64,000 bases of DNA from Perlabentimonas sp041656735. GTDB lineage: Bacteria; Bacteroidota; Bacteroidia; Bacteroidales; Tenuifilaceae. Under the pieces are notes generated by a model. It ran no database searches and was not told where the DNA came from. It was given only the letters and a program-made list of their open reading frames with translations. The translations under genes were made by a program, and so were the position numbers. Of the stretch, positions 52,721-61,284 are shown piece by piece. The stretch covers positions 39,260 to 103,259 of the forward strand of contig JBBACY010000006.1 of the NCBI GenBank assembly GCA_041656735.1, read 5' to 3'. Within the stretch, counting starts at the first letter, position 1, and every line of letters starts with the position of its first letter.

Positions 52721-54130
52721 CTACCCCACATACTCTATCAAAACAACATTCTCAACGTGATGCGTGTGCGGGAACATATCAACAGGTTGTACCTTTGTTA
52801 CGCGATACTCTGAACCAAGCAGCGCAATATCGCGGGCTTGTGTTGCTGGGTTGCACGAAACATATACAATACGCTTTGGGCGTACCAGCCGAATACCCTC
52901 AACAACATCTTTATGCATTCCCGCACGAGGGGGATCAACAATTACCACTTCTGGAAAACCCTGCTCTGCAAAAAGCGATTCGGTAAAAACATCCTTCATA
53001 TCGCCTGCAATAAAATGAGTGTTAGTAATACCATTGAGCTCCGAATTAACCTTGGCATCGGCAATAGCCTCAGGCACATACTCAACACCAACAACTTTTG
53101 CGCAACTGCCAGCTATAAAGTTTGCAATTGTACCCGTTCCTGTATATAAATCGTACACCATTTCATTGCCCGAAAGCGATGCAAATTCACGGGCAACTTT
53201 ATACAGTTCGTAAGCTTGCTGCGAGTTAGTTTGGTAAAAACTTTTAGGGCCAATCCTAAAGCGAATACCCTCCATCTCCTCCATAATAAAATCATTGCCG
53301 TGGTAGCAAACAATATCTAGGTCGTTAATGGTATCATTGGCCTTAGCATTAATAACATACATTAGCGATGTGACCTCTGGGAAAATTGATTTTATATGGT
53401 CGAGTACAGCCGTTGTTTTGGGTAAATCGTCTTCAAAAACCGAAAGAATGACCATAACATCACCCGTAGAAGAGGTCCTGATAATTAGGTTACGAAGTAG
53501 CCCCTCGCCTCCCCTTATATTGTAGAAAGAGAAGCCCTGTTCCATTGCAAACTTCTCAACTGAAAGACGAATGGAATTGGATGGTTCAGGTTGTAAAAAA
53601 CACTCATGAACACCAAAAATCTTATCAAATTTTCCAGGCACGTGAAACCCTAGCACTGGATGCTGCTCAACTTCAGAATCACTTAACACCTCTTCACGAG
53701 TTAACCAACGCGAGCTGTTAAAGGTAAACTCCAACTTATTTCGATAGTATCTAGTTTTTTCTGAGCCTAAAATTGGGCTAACGCTGGGCAACGTAAGTTT
53801 TCCAATGCGCACAAGCTGATCAATCACCTGTTTTTCCTTTAGTTCAAGCTGCATACTGTAGGGCAAGTTTTGCCATTTACAACCACCGCAAGTACCAAAA
53901 TGCGAGCAAAATGGATCTACCCTACTTGTTGATAGTTCGTGGTATTGCGTTACATAGCCCTCCATATAACCCTTCCGCTGTTTTGACACCTGAATGTCTA
54001 CTAAATCGCCCGGAACGGCAAAAGGCACAAACACAACCTTACCATCAACCTTTGCAATGGCTTTACCCTCGGCGGCAAGGTCGATTATCCGAATATTCTC
54101 AAGCAATGGGTTTGTTTTGCGTTTTCTCAC
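52721..54130 (-). CDS. rlmD: 23S rRNA (uracil-1939-C5)-methyltransferase
   Basis: RlmD/RumA-type enzyme that methylates a uracil of 23S rRNA using SAM. The 469-residue product has an N-terminal TRAM domain (about 10-62), an Fe-S motif CSHFGTCGGCKWQNL, the SAM region YDLYTGTGTIANF, the DPPRAGMH motif, and the nucleophile in SCNPATQARD. It starts with ATG 54130 and converges with the septum gene (18-base gap). Confidence 0.95.
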   Translation of the reverse strand: MRKRKTNPLLENIRIIDLAAEGKAIAKVDGKVVFVPFAVPGDLVDIQVSKQRKGYMEGYVTQYHELSTSRVDPFCSHFGTCGGCKWQNLPYSMQLELKEKQVIDQLVRIGKLTLPSVSPILGSEKTRYYRNKLEFTFNSSRWLTREEVLSDSEVEQHPVLGFHVPGKFDKIFGVHECFLQPEPSNSIRLSVEKFAMEQGFSFYNIRGGEGLLRNLIIRTSSTGDVMVILSVFEDDLPKTTAVLDHIKSIFPEVTSLMYVINAKANDTINDLDIVCYHGNDFIMEEMEGIRFRIGPKSFYQTNSQQAYELYKVAREFASLSGNEMVYDLYTGTGTIANFIAGSCAKVVGVEYVPEAIADAKVNSELNGITNTHFIAGDMKDVFTESLFAEQGFPEVVIVDPPRAGMHKDVVEGIRLVRPKRIVYVSCNPATQARDIALLGSEYRVTKVQPVDMFPHTHHVENVVLIEYVG

Positions 54131-54145
54131 TTTTTCTTATATTTG
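54116..54145 (+). promoter_or_regulatory. promoter of the YdjM-like gene
   Basis: TTTG at 54116-54119, 18 bases, TATATTTG at 54138-54145 (exact). The upstream box lies inside the first codons of rlmD on the other strand. Leader about 64 bases. Confidence 0.5.
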
Positions 54146-54215
54146 ATTGAACGAAAAAAATTCTCGTCTGTTTAAACAGTTTATAATATGGCCGCAAAGT
54201 TAACAAAATAATATA

Positions 54216-55235
54216 ATGGACTCAGTTACGCACATCGTTTTAGGAGCCGCCACGGGGCAAGTATTTTTAGGCAGTAAAGTTGGAAGTAGAGCCGTTTTTT
54301 GGGGAGCCATTGCTGGTTCTATACCTGATTTTGACACGTTTGTTACGCCTCTACTGTCGCCTGCTAGCTCGGTTCTGTTTCACCGAGGTCCAACCCATTC
54401 AATACTATTTGCCCTAATTATTGCTCCAATTTTGGGTTATATTATAAGCGCTATACATAAGGATAATAACTTTAGGAAATGGACAATGATGGGGCTTGTT
54501 GCAATTCTTATGCATTCGGTTATAGATGTTTTCAACACCTATGGTACGGAACTTTTATTCCCTTTTAGTAACGCCAGGCTTGCCTTCGACTCGATTGGAA
54601 TTATAGATTTCACGCTACTTCTACCAATTCTAACTTTACTTATTGTAATGATGTTTAAGCCGAAGAGATCAGCCGCGAGAACTAAATTAGCAACCATAAT
54701 ACTTGGTTATACCCTAGTATTTACAATATTTACCATTGGCAATAAGTTTATAATTACCAATAGGGTAAAAAAACAACTTAGTGAGCAAAACGTAAGTTAC
54801 ACGAGCCTTAAAACAGCCCCTCTACCATTTACAAACCTATTATGGTTAGCACTGGCCGAAGATTCTACTGGATACCATTATGGCTATATTAGCAACCTTG
54901 ATACAAAACCCATACATTTAAAGTATATAAAACGGAATGCGAATTTACTAGGCGATTTAATAGAAACGGATGAGGTGAAAAAACTAATGTTTTTTACAGA
55001 TAATTACTATACAGTACAACAAAACAATGAGAACGAGATTCGTTTCCACGATTTACGTTTCGGAAGTATGGCGTTCGATAGTGAAGATTGGTACGTTTTT
55101 ACGTTTTTAATTAGTGGAAATAAAGATAACTTTGAGGTTTCGAGATCAAAACCAGAAAGAAAATTTGGATGGGAGACTACTGGCAAATATTGGCAAAGAA
55201 TTTTTAAAGATTTAGGCGACCAGGATACTATTTAG
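54216..55235 (+). CDS. metal-dependent hydrolase, YdjM family membrane protein
   Basis: The 339-residue protein is of the LexA-regulated YdjM type. The N-terminus has MDSVTHIVLGAATGQ, the metal motif GSIPDFDTF (Asp38 and Asp40) and HRGPTHS at 56-62, plus LMHSVIDVFNTYGT, and about four membrane helices within the first 175 residues. The C-terminal half (about 185-339) is soluble and beta-rich. A hydrolase role is annotated for the family but the substrate is unknown. It is divergent from rlmD. Confidence 0.88.
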   Translation: MDSVTHIVLGAATGQVFLGSKVGSRAVFWGAIAGSIPDFDTFVTPLLSPASSVLFHRGPTHSILFALIIAPILGYIISAIHKDNNFRKWTMMGLVAILMHSVIDVFNTYGTELLFPFSNARLAFDSIGIIDFTLLLPILTLLIVMMFKPKRSAARTKLATIILGYTLVFTIFTIGNKFIITNRVKKQLSEQNVSYTSLKTAPLPFTNLLWLALAEDSTGYHYGYISNLDTKPIHLKYIKRNANLLGDLIETDEVKKLMFFTDNYYTVQQNNENEIRFHDLRFGSMAFDSEDWYVFTFLISGNKDNFEVSRSKPERKFGWETTGKYWQRIFKDLGDQDTI

Positions 55236-55355
55236 CCATCATTTTAAGACTTGTCATCAAAATACAGCTATTGCTCATGTATAATTATCGTTTTCAATCC
55301 ATTTTTTTTGTAATTTTACGAATGAAAGATTAATAAAAACCAATACATATATTAT

Positions 55356-55730
55356 ATGAATAACTTATATGTTAAAGGGAACAGCAAAACTCCCGAAATT
55401 GATTTTAAAAAAGGAGTTCTGAAAATATCGGGTCGTTCAATACCCGAAGATGCACTCAGTTTCTATCAGCCAGTTATTAAATGGCTAGAAAATTACATTA
55501 CTCAACCCGAGAAATTAACCAATGTATCCATATTAATTGAATACATTAACAGCGGGTCAAACAGATTTTTGTATAACATTATTAAAATTTTAGAGAAATG
55601 TTTTTTAGACGGAAACGAGGTTACCATTTCATGGTACTACGAAGAGGATGACGACACGATCCAGAATCTGGGTCTCGATTTTAAAGCCCTTTTTAAAGTA
55701 CCAATATCGCTAATAACAATAACAGAATAA
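55356..55730 (+). CDS. SiaC-family regulatory phosphoprotein (DUF1987)
   Basis: This 124-residue protein is a single domain of the SiaC/DUF1987 family. KGVLKISGRSIPEDALSFYQ and WLENYI appear near the start, and ILIEYINSGSNRFLYNIIK and WYYEEDDDTIQNLGLDF follow. In Pseudomonas, SiaC is phosphorylated by a kinase and dephosphorylated by a phosphatase to switch a diguanylate cyclase. Neither partner is encoded here. A rubredoxin gene starts 8 bases later. Confidence 0.85.
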   Translation: MNNLYVKGNSKTPEIDFKKGVLKISGRSIPEDALSFYQPVIKWLENYITQPEKLTNVSILIEYINSGSNRFLYNIIKILEKCFLDGNEVTISWYYEEDDDTIQNLGLDFKALFKVPISLITITE

Positions 55731-55738
55731 GTACCAAT

Positions 55739-55894
55739 ATGCATAAATGTAAGGTATGCGGATACGTGTATGATCCCGTTATGGGAGACCCATCGCAAGG
55801 CGTTGAGCCTGAGACAAATTTTGAAAGTTTACCCCCCAATTGGCATTGCCCTGTTTGTAGAGTATCAAAAGACGAGTTTGAGGAACTTATCTAA
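55739..55894 (+). CDS. rubredoxin
   Basis: The 51-residue protein has the Fe(Cys)4 site: CKVCGY near residues 4-9 and CPVCRV near 37-42, with the aromatic and proline residues of the fold (YDPVMGDPSQGVEP, PPNWHCPVC). Rubredoxin carries single electrons, often to oxygen- or peroxide-reducing enzymes in anaerobes. ATG 55739 lies 8 bases after the SiaC-like stop. OsmC, another anti-oxidant protein, follows 111 bases later. Confidence 0.96.
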   Translation: MHKCKVCGYVYDPVMGDPSQGVEPETNFESLPPNWHCPVCRVSKDEFEELI

Positions 55895-56005
55895 ACTCTA
55901 CCCCTGCCCTTTTTTAAGCAAAGTTTTATAGTGAACATTTCTATACTATTAGTGTTATTATGCAAATATGTATATATGTTGATTTACTACTAATAAAACT
56001 TAGCT

Positions 56006-56416
56006 ATGGAACTTGAAATTACATTTGAAGGCAACAAACAAGTTATTGCACATACAAGCGATCACAGAATTGTAACTGACCAGCCGAAGCAAGGCGGAGG
56101 CGATAACGTGGCCCCTGCTCCTTTCACTCTTTTTTTAGCGTCAATTGGAACCTGTGCTGGCATCTATGTTAAATCATTTTGCGACCAGCGCGGAATACCT
56201 ACCGAGGATGTTTCAATATCGCAAAAACACAGCTTTAATCCTGTCAATCATATGATTGAGGGTATTGATTTACAAATTAATGTCCCCGATTCATTCCCTA
56301 TGAAGTATTATGATGCGTTGATTAAGGTTGCTAACCAGTGTGCAGTAAAAAAACACCTGCAAAATCCACCCGAAATTAAGGTGTATACTAAAGTAAGAGA
56401 AGCCATAAGTGCATAG
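56006..56416 (+). CDS. OsmC-family peroxide reductase
   Basis: The 136-residue protein has the two redox cysteines of OsmC/Ohr: Cys50 in LASIGTCAGIYV and Cys112 in VANQCAVKKHL. The beta-rich N-terminus and central helix are in the usual order. Such proteins reduce organic peroxides with lipoylated or thiol donors. A bidirectional terminator lies downstream. It may have a separate promoter in 55895-56005, which I could not identify. Confidence 0.93.
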   Translation: MELEITFEGNKQVIAHTSDHRIVTDQPKQGGGDNVAPAPFTLFLASIGTCAGIYVKSFCDQRGIPTEDVSISQKHSFNPVNHMIEGIDLQINVPDSFPMKYYDALIKVANQCAVKKHLQNPPEIKVYTKVREAISA

Positions 56417-56437
56417 TAACTGAGAAATGATATCACA

Positions 56438-56467
56438 AAAAAAGGGACGCATACGCGTCCCTTTTTT
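56438..56467. terminator. bidirectional terminator
   Basis: Thirteen-base perfect arms (56438-56450 and 56455-56467) with A and T runs around a GC core. It lies between the OsmC gene (plus) and the DHS-like gene (minus). Confidence 0.92.
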
Positions 56468-56535
56468 ATTACAACAAACAAAACAACATCAAATTAATGT
56501 CATATAACTTACTCTAAACACCATACGATAGATAT

Positions 56536-57555
56536 CTATTTATCAAAAAGTTTTGACCATTCGTACTTCTTACGGTTTTTCCATGATCCTTTGTGGTATA
56601 CATAGCTTAAAATAATTGGAACAACGCTAGTTGCTTCAGCATAAACCATTTGCTCGTAAGTAGTATCAACCTTACCCCATGATGCCGCCTCTTTTAGAGT
56701 TGAGCTAGAGCAAGCGCCATCGCGCGGGTCAGCAACAGTTATTTGCACTGCATACTTGTGCATTGGTACCTCGTGGCCAAGTATTTCAGCACAAACAACA
56801 GTATCCTGTGCAAAGTTTTTAGGCACACCGCCACCAATCATAAACAGTCCAGTTATTTTTGCTGCAATCTTAATGTCAGTTAGCTCCTTAAAATCTTTAA
56901 CCGAGTCAATTGTTATGTGCGCATCGGGGTTATCAATTTGATGTTTAACAAGACCGAAACCAGCGCTACAATCGCTAAAGGCAGGAACAAAAATAGGCAC
57001 ATTATTCTCGTAACAAACCTGAATTAGGCTGTCCTTTTTAACAGAATGTTTAGTCAGGTACTTACCCATTTCCTTAATAAATTCACGAGAGCTATAAGCG
57101 CCAGGCTTCATTCCATCAGCAATTTTCTGAACGCTACTATCGCATACCTGAAGCTCTTGTTCATCAATAAAGGTGTCGTATATCCTATCTATGTAGTTAT
57201 TTCTTAAGTGATTATCATCGATAAATTGAGTTCCCTTATAGTGTTTGAAACCAAGAGCCTCGAAAAAATCCATATCAACAATTGATGCACCCGTTGCCAC
57301 AACAACATCAACCATCTTATTTTTCACCATATCAACGTAGGCCTGCATACATCCTCCGGCACTTGTGCTACCAGCAATAATAAGCCAGTTGCTGCATTCC
57401 TTATCGGCCACCATCATCTCAAGAATGTCGGTTGCAGCAGCAGTATCACGCGATGTGAAAGACATATCGCGCATAGCATCGATAATAGGAGTAGAATCGA
57501 ATGATTTTATATCGATGTGCTTAATCACATCCTTTAGTAAATCTTTTTTCTTCAT
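56536..57555 (-). CDS. deoxyhypusine synthase-like protein
   Basis: The 339-residue protein has the deoxyhypusine synthase fold. The NAD-binding signature VDVVVATGASIVDMDFFEALG is present, as are the VPAFSDCSAGFG and MIGGGVPKNF segments. Lys295 in ASWGKVDTTYEQM matches the catalytic lysine. Bacteria lack the eIF5A target, so the true reaction is probably aminobutyl transfer to another amine, for example homospermidine formation from spermidine or putrescine (inference). The next gene upstream encodes agmatinase, 49 bases away, and the two are likely co-transcribed. Confidence 0.9.
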   Translation of the reverse strand: MKKKDLLKDVIKHIDIKSFDSTPIIDAMRDMSFTSRDTAAATDILEMMVADKECSNWLIIAGSTSAGGCMQAYVDMVKNKMVDVVVATGASIVDMDFFEALGFKHYKGTQFIDDNHLRNNYIDRIYDTFIDEQELQVCDSSVQKIADGMKPGAYSSREFIKEMGKYLTKHSVKKDSLIQVCYENNVPIFVPAFSDCSAGFGLVKHQIDNPDAHITIDSVKDFKELTDIKIAAKITGLFMIGGGVPKNFAQDTVVCAEILGHEVPMHKYAVQITVADPRDGACSSSTLKEAASWGKVDTTYEQMVYAEATSVVPIILSYVYHKGSWKNRKKYEWSKLFDK

Positions 57556-57604
57556 TATTTTTAGTTTAAATAGTTTTCAACTTGAATTATTTTGTGGCTT
57601 ACCA

Positions 57605-58450
57605 CTATTTTGCAAATTTATACGAAAGTATTTTGTAAAGCAACTTTGATGCAGCAAAGTCTGATGATTTCTCCAATGGGTTTGGACATAGTTCCACAAT
57701 GTCAAGTCCAACAAGATTTTTACGCTCAATCATTTTACGCAAAAACCGTAAAGTTTGGTACCACATAAGCCCACCAGGCTCGGGAGTGCCGGTTGAGGGC
57801 AAAATTGAAGGATCGAGGCCATCTAAGTCAATGGTTAGGTACACATCTTCAGTTAGCAAATCAATGGCTTGGTCCATCCAATCGTCGTTATCCATAATTT
57901 TATGTGCCCAAAAAACTCGATTTGGGTCAAGCCGGTCATTCTCTCCCACATCCATACTACGAATGCCAACCTGCACAATCGGGCAAACATCCTGAGCTCT
58001 GGCCATAACGCAAGCATGATTATTTTTAGACCCTTCATAGGAATCGCGAAGGTCGGCATGCGCATCGATTTGCAGGACGGTTAAATTTTGAAACTGTTTT
58101 GCGTAAGCCTGAATTGGCCCTATACTTACAGAGTGTTCGCCTCCAACGGTAACCACAAACTTTCCTTTTTTTAAATATGCCAATGTTTGCTGCTCGGCCA
58201 CTTTAACCATTGCCTCTGGTGATGAATCCTCGAGTATAGCTGGCGCAGTATATATACCTTGCAAATAAACCTCTGTATTAGTCTCAATATCAAATAGTTC
58301 CATATTTGCCGAAGCTTCTAACAGAGCCTCAGGACCTTTGTCGGAACCTTTAACCCAAGTGCTAGTTCCATCGTATGGAATTGGTAAAACTACTATTTTA
58401 CTAGTTTCCTCGTTGCAAAACTCATCGGGAATATCGCCAAAATGTACCAT
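57605..58450 (-). CDS. speB: agmatinase (ureohydrolase)
   Basis: SpeB hydrolyses agmatine to putrescine and urea. The 281-residue product has the dinuclear Mn site: His106 in VGGEHSVSIG, Asp129, His131 and Asp133 in QIDAHADLRDSYEG, and the pair in TIDLDGLDPSILPSTGTPEPGG. The SPE pattern of the family (residues after DGLDPS) is typical of agmatinase or a close relative. It is the first gene of a pair with the deoxyhypusine synthase-like gene, pointing to polyamine metabolism; arginine decarboxylase is not in the window. Confidence 0.93.
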   Translation of the reverse strand: MVHFGDIPDEFCNEETSKIVVLPIPYDGTSTWVKGSDKGPEALLEASANMELFDIETNTEVYLQGIYTAPAILEDSSPEAMVKVAEQQTLAYLKKGKFVVTVGGEHSVSIGPIQAYAKQFQNLTVLQIDAHADLRDSYEGSKNNHACVMARAQDVCPIVQVGIRSMDVGENDRLDPNRVFWAHKIMDNDDWMDQAIDLLTEDVYLTIDLDGLDPSILPSTGTPEPGGLMWYQTLRFLRKMIERKNLVGLDIVELCPNPLEKSSDFAASKLLYKILSYKFAK

Positions 58451-58936
58451 TTACGAAAATTTTTATTGTTAAGTAACTCTGTTAAAGCATATAATGAATT
58501 ATTATAATCTTTAGATTCAGCGGTGCAAATATATTTATTTTAAACACTGAAATGCCAAATAAAATAGAATAAGTTAGACCAAAAAATATACGATTATAAA
58601 AGAAATAGTTTGAAAATTAAATATTTCAATTGAACATTATACTACGTAAAAAAGGTTTACTGAAACTTGTAAGGTGACAAAAAATCGATAACCTACTAAA
58701 ATAAGAAAACATTCTGACAAATACAGTTAAAACCAACAAATTAATGAATTAAACGAATCAAACCTTCATACATCAGATACAAAACAGGAGTAAAAAAATA
58801 AGACCTTGTTTAAAATGATGATATAAAATACTAAGAAGGATAAAACTTTTAATCCCAAACTTCGTTTTAAACATATGTATTGGCATTATTCGTATATTTA
58901 CAAAAATTGACTAAAATAATTCTAAATTGATATAGT
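58451..58936 (-). promoter_or_regulatory. 486-base gap with speB promoter
   Basis: On the minus strand TTTG (58556-58559), 22 bases, TATATTTG (58526-58533, exact) could start speB transcription, with a leader of about 70 bases. The rest, up to the TetR gene, is AT-rich with no gene, hairpin or repeat that I can support. Confidence 0.4.
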
Positions 58937-59530
58937 ATGAAAACGAAACAAAAGATCTTAGCAACAGCTACCGATTTATTCTTAGAAAAAGGGGTTGATA
59001 GAGTTGGAGTTAGAGAGATAGCGACAAAAGCGGGTGTAAACTTGTCACTAATGAACTACTACTTTCAGTCGAAAGAAAACTTATTCGATACAATTTTTGA
59101 AATGCTGGTTAAAGAAAAGGCACTTAAAACCCGAGAAATTTTGGAAACCGATGCACCTCTTGAGCAAAAAATTAAAGATTACACCTTCGCTTATATCGAT
59201 TTGATAATAGAAAGGCCTATTCTCGTTTCGTTCGTACTATCAGTAATACATCGAAATCCAGAGAAGGTAAAAACAATGGGAGCGTTAATGGGGCTATACA
59301 ACTCCGAAAAGTTTTGTGCACAGCTAAAAGCCGAATCCGAAGCAGGACGTATAAGACCAGTTGATCCAGAGCAACTTTTTATTAGCCTTATATCATTAAT
59401 ATTATTTCCTTTGGCAATTAAGGATTTAATAATGGATAAGAATTCGTTTAACACAAAAGAGTACGTGAAATTTATTAACGATAGAAAAGCACATGTAAGC
59501 ACACTGATTAACAGCTTTTTAAAGTTGTAA
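58937..59530 (+). CDS. TetR/AcrR-family transcriptional regulator
   Basis: This 197-residue protein has an N-terminal helix-turn-helix at about 8-53 (KILATATDLFLEKGVDRVGVREIATKAGVNLSLMNYYFQSK), the classical TetR pattern. The C-terminal ligand-binding domain is helical. The ligand is unknown. It reads alone; the nearest gene downstream is the pentapeptide-repeat gene, 338 bases away, and neither an efflux pump nor a transporter gene is next to it, so its target is probably elsewhere or upstream. Confidence 0.9.
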   Translation: MKTKQKILATATDLFLEKGVDRVGVREIATKAGVNLSLMNYYFQSKENLFDTIFEMLVKEKALKTREILETDAPLEQKIKDYTFAYIDLIIERPILVSFVLSVIHRNPEKVKTMGALMGLYNSEKFCAQLKAESEAGRIRPVDPEQLFISLISLILFPLAIKDLIMDKNSFNTKEYVKFINDRKAHVSTLINSFLKL

Positions 59531-59654
59531 GCAGTATACTCTTTTTTGTTAAAAATAGTAAATCAAGCAGTTACACAAAACCAATATACAAACAAGGGCC
59601 GGTTTCGTACAATAAAGAAAGGAACAACGCCCTCACAATTTCGTAGCAAACCGA

Positions 59655-59680
59655 AGACAGCAAACTCCTCGTTGCTGTCT
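59655..59680 (+). terminator. terminator downstream of the TetR gene
   Basis: AGACAGCAA (59655-59663) pairs with TTGCTGTCT (59672-59680), followed by TTCTTTA. It lies in the 338-base gap 59531-59868, in which I see no credible gene. Confidence 0.75.
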
Positions 59681-59868
59681 TTCTTTATTGAAAAGAGGCA
59701 AAAACAGAGGCAAAAGTTTGTTCTCTCGCTTTATTTTCAATAAAAAACATACCATCCGAGGATACATTTTTGGTAAAAAAATAAATATGCACGATGCTAC
59801 AAAAAAGTGGTATACTAGGTATCAAAGGGTAAGCAGTGAATAAAATAACTAATAAAGAATAACTAAAT

Positions 59869-60450
59869 ATGGAGCAAGCATACATAGAAGACCAAACATT
59901 TGATAAGATTGACTTTCAAGACAAAACTCTGGTAAAAGGAGAATATGAAAATTGTCGCTTCATTAATTGCGACTTTTCAAACGGTGGACTGTCTGGCTAT
60001 AAATTCATCGACTGTGAGTTTATAGAATGTAATTTGAGTATGGCAAAGCTTGAAGGAACAGGGTTTGTAGACATAATATTTACTGACTGCAAAATGTTGG
60101 GGTTGCGATTTGACAATTGTAACGAATTTGGCTTAGCCTTTAGCTTTGAAAATTGTATTTTAAATCACTCTTCGTTCTTCAAAACAAAGTTAAAAAAAAC
60201 ATCGTTTGCAAGCACTCAATTGCAGGATACCGATTTCACACAGTGCGACCTAACGGGTTCAAATTTTGATAATTGTGACCTGACAAGGGCAACTTTCGAC
60301 AATACAATAATTGAAAAAGTAGATTTTCGTACCTCGTTCAACTACACCATCGACCCAGAGCATAACCGAATTAAGAAAGCTAAATTTTCTATTCAAGGAA
60401 TTGCAGGGTTACTTAGCAGGTACGATATTGAAATTGACAACACACTTTAA
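59869..60450 (+). CDS. pentapeptide repeat protein
   Basis: The 193-residue protein consists mainly of pentapeptide repeats of the A(D/N)LXX type from about residue 20 to 150 (for example CRFINCDFSNGGLSGYKFID and TDFTQCDLTGSNFDNCDLTR). Such repeats form a right-handed quadrilateral beta-helix. The C-terminal block IDPEHNRIKKAKFS followed by LLSRYDIEID recurs in many Bacteroidota relatives. Qnr and MfpA proteins share the fold and shield DNA gyrase, but they differ in the C-terminus, so function is open. Confidence 0.88.
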   Translation: MEQAYIEDQTFDKIDFQDKTLVKGEYENCRFINCDFSNGGLSGYKFIDCEFIECNLSMAKLEGTGFVDIIFTDCKMLGLRFDNCNEFGLAFSFENCILNHSSFFKTKLKKTSFASTQLQDTDFTQCDLTGSNFDNCDLTRATFDNTIIEKVDFRTSFNYTIDPEHNRIKKAKFSIQGIAGLLSRYDIEIDNTL

Positions 60451-60501
60451 TCCACTACCATTGTATATATTAGATATGGTAGAGTTATTGTATAGAGAAA
60501 A

Positions 60502-60534
60502 TTGCAACTACTCCCCAACATTTCATAACTTTGT
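60502..60534 (+). promoter_or_regulatory. promoter of the trmD operon
   Basis: ATTG at 60502-60505, 21 bases, TAACTTTG at 60527-60534 (exact). Start would be near 60541, giving a leader of only about 12 bases to ATG 60553. Confidence 0.5.
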
Positions 60535-60552
60535 GGCTCAATTACAGAAAAT

Positions 60553-61236
60553 ATGCGAATTGATATAATAACCGTACTACCCGAAATTTTCGAAAGCCCT
60601 CTGGGCCACTCCATTGTAAAGCGAGCGCAGAACAAAGGGTTGGTGGAAATTCATATACATAATTTACGAGATTACACAACCGATAAACACCGTACGGTGG
60701 ACGATTACGCCTTTGGTCCCGATGCAGGTATGGTTATGAAAATTGAACCAATTTTTAAAGTAATAAACAAGCTAAAAGCCGAAAGAGAGTACGACGAGGT
60801 AATTTACACATCGCCCGATGGGCAGAAACTAACCCAACCCATTGCCAACGAGCTAAGCATAAAAAACAACTTAATAATACTTTGCGGCCACTACAAGGGC
60901 ATTGACCATAGGGTGAGAGAGCATTTAATTACCAGAGAAATATCGATTGGCGACTATGTTCTATCGGGTGGCGAGCTGGCTGCAGCCATAATTGTTGACA
61001 GCGTAATTAGGCTTATCCCAGGTGTTCTGTCGGACGAAACCTCTGCCCTAACCGATTCTTTTCAGGACAGCCTATTGGCGCCTCCTGTGTACACACGCCC
61101 AGCCGAGTTTAATGGGTGGAAAGTTCCTGAAGTATTAACCTCAGGGAATTTTAAAAAAATTGAAGAATGGCAGCTTAACCAAGCCCTTGAACGAACTAAA
61201 CTCCTTCGTCCTGAGCTATTAAAGAGGTTAGAATAA
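60553..61236 (+). CDS. trmD: tRNA (guanine-37-N1)-methyltransferase
   Basis: TrmD methylates G37 next to the anticodon, preventing frameshifts. The 227-residue product has the trefoil-knot fold with LCGHYKGIDHRV, the SAM pocket YVLSGGELAAA, and the start MRIDIITVLPEIF. Length is normal. It lies at the head of a run of five closely spaced genes (yicC, gmk, nadD, TPR). Confidence 0.97.
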   Translation: MRIDIITVLPEIFESPLGHSIVKRAQNKGLVEIHIHNLRDYTTDKHRTVDDYAFGPDAGMVMKIEPIFKVINKLKAEREYDEVIYTSPDGQKLTQPIANELSIKNNLIILCGHYKGIDHRVREHLITREISIGDYVLSGGELAAAIIVDSVIRLIPGVLSDETSALTDSFQDSLLAPPVYTRPAEFNGWKVPEVLTSGNFKKIEEWQLNQALERTKLLRPELLKRLE

Positions 61237-61284
61237 AGTCGATAGAAACCCGAAAAGAACTAAATTAACAGTAATAAAAGCAAA

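Noticed and set aside
52764..53525. Several plus-strand frames over rlmD
   Set aside because: They are antisense shadows of a gene with complete family motifs.
59546..59743. 65-codon frame after the TetR gene
   Set aside because: It spans a terminator hairpin and is rich in Lys/Gln with no recognisable pattern.
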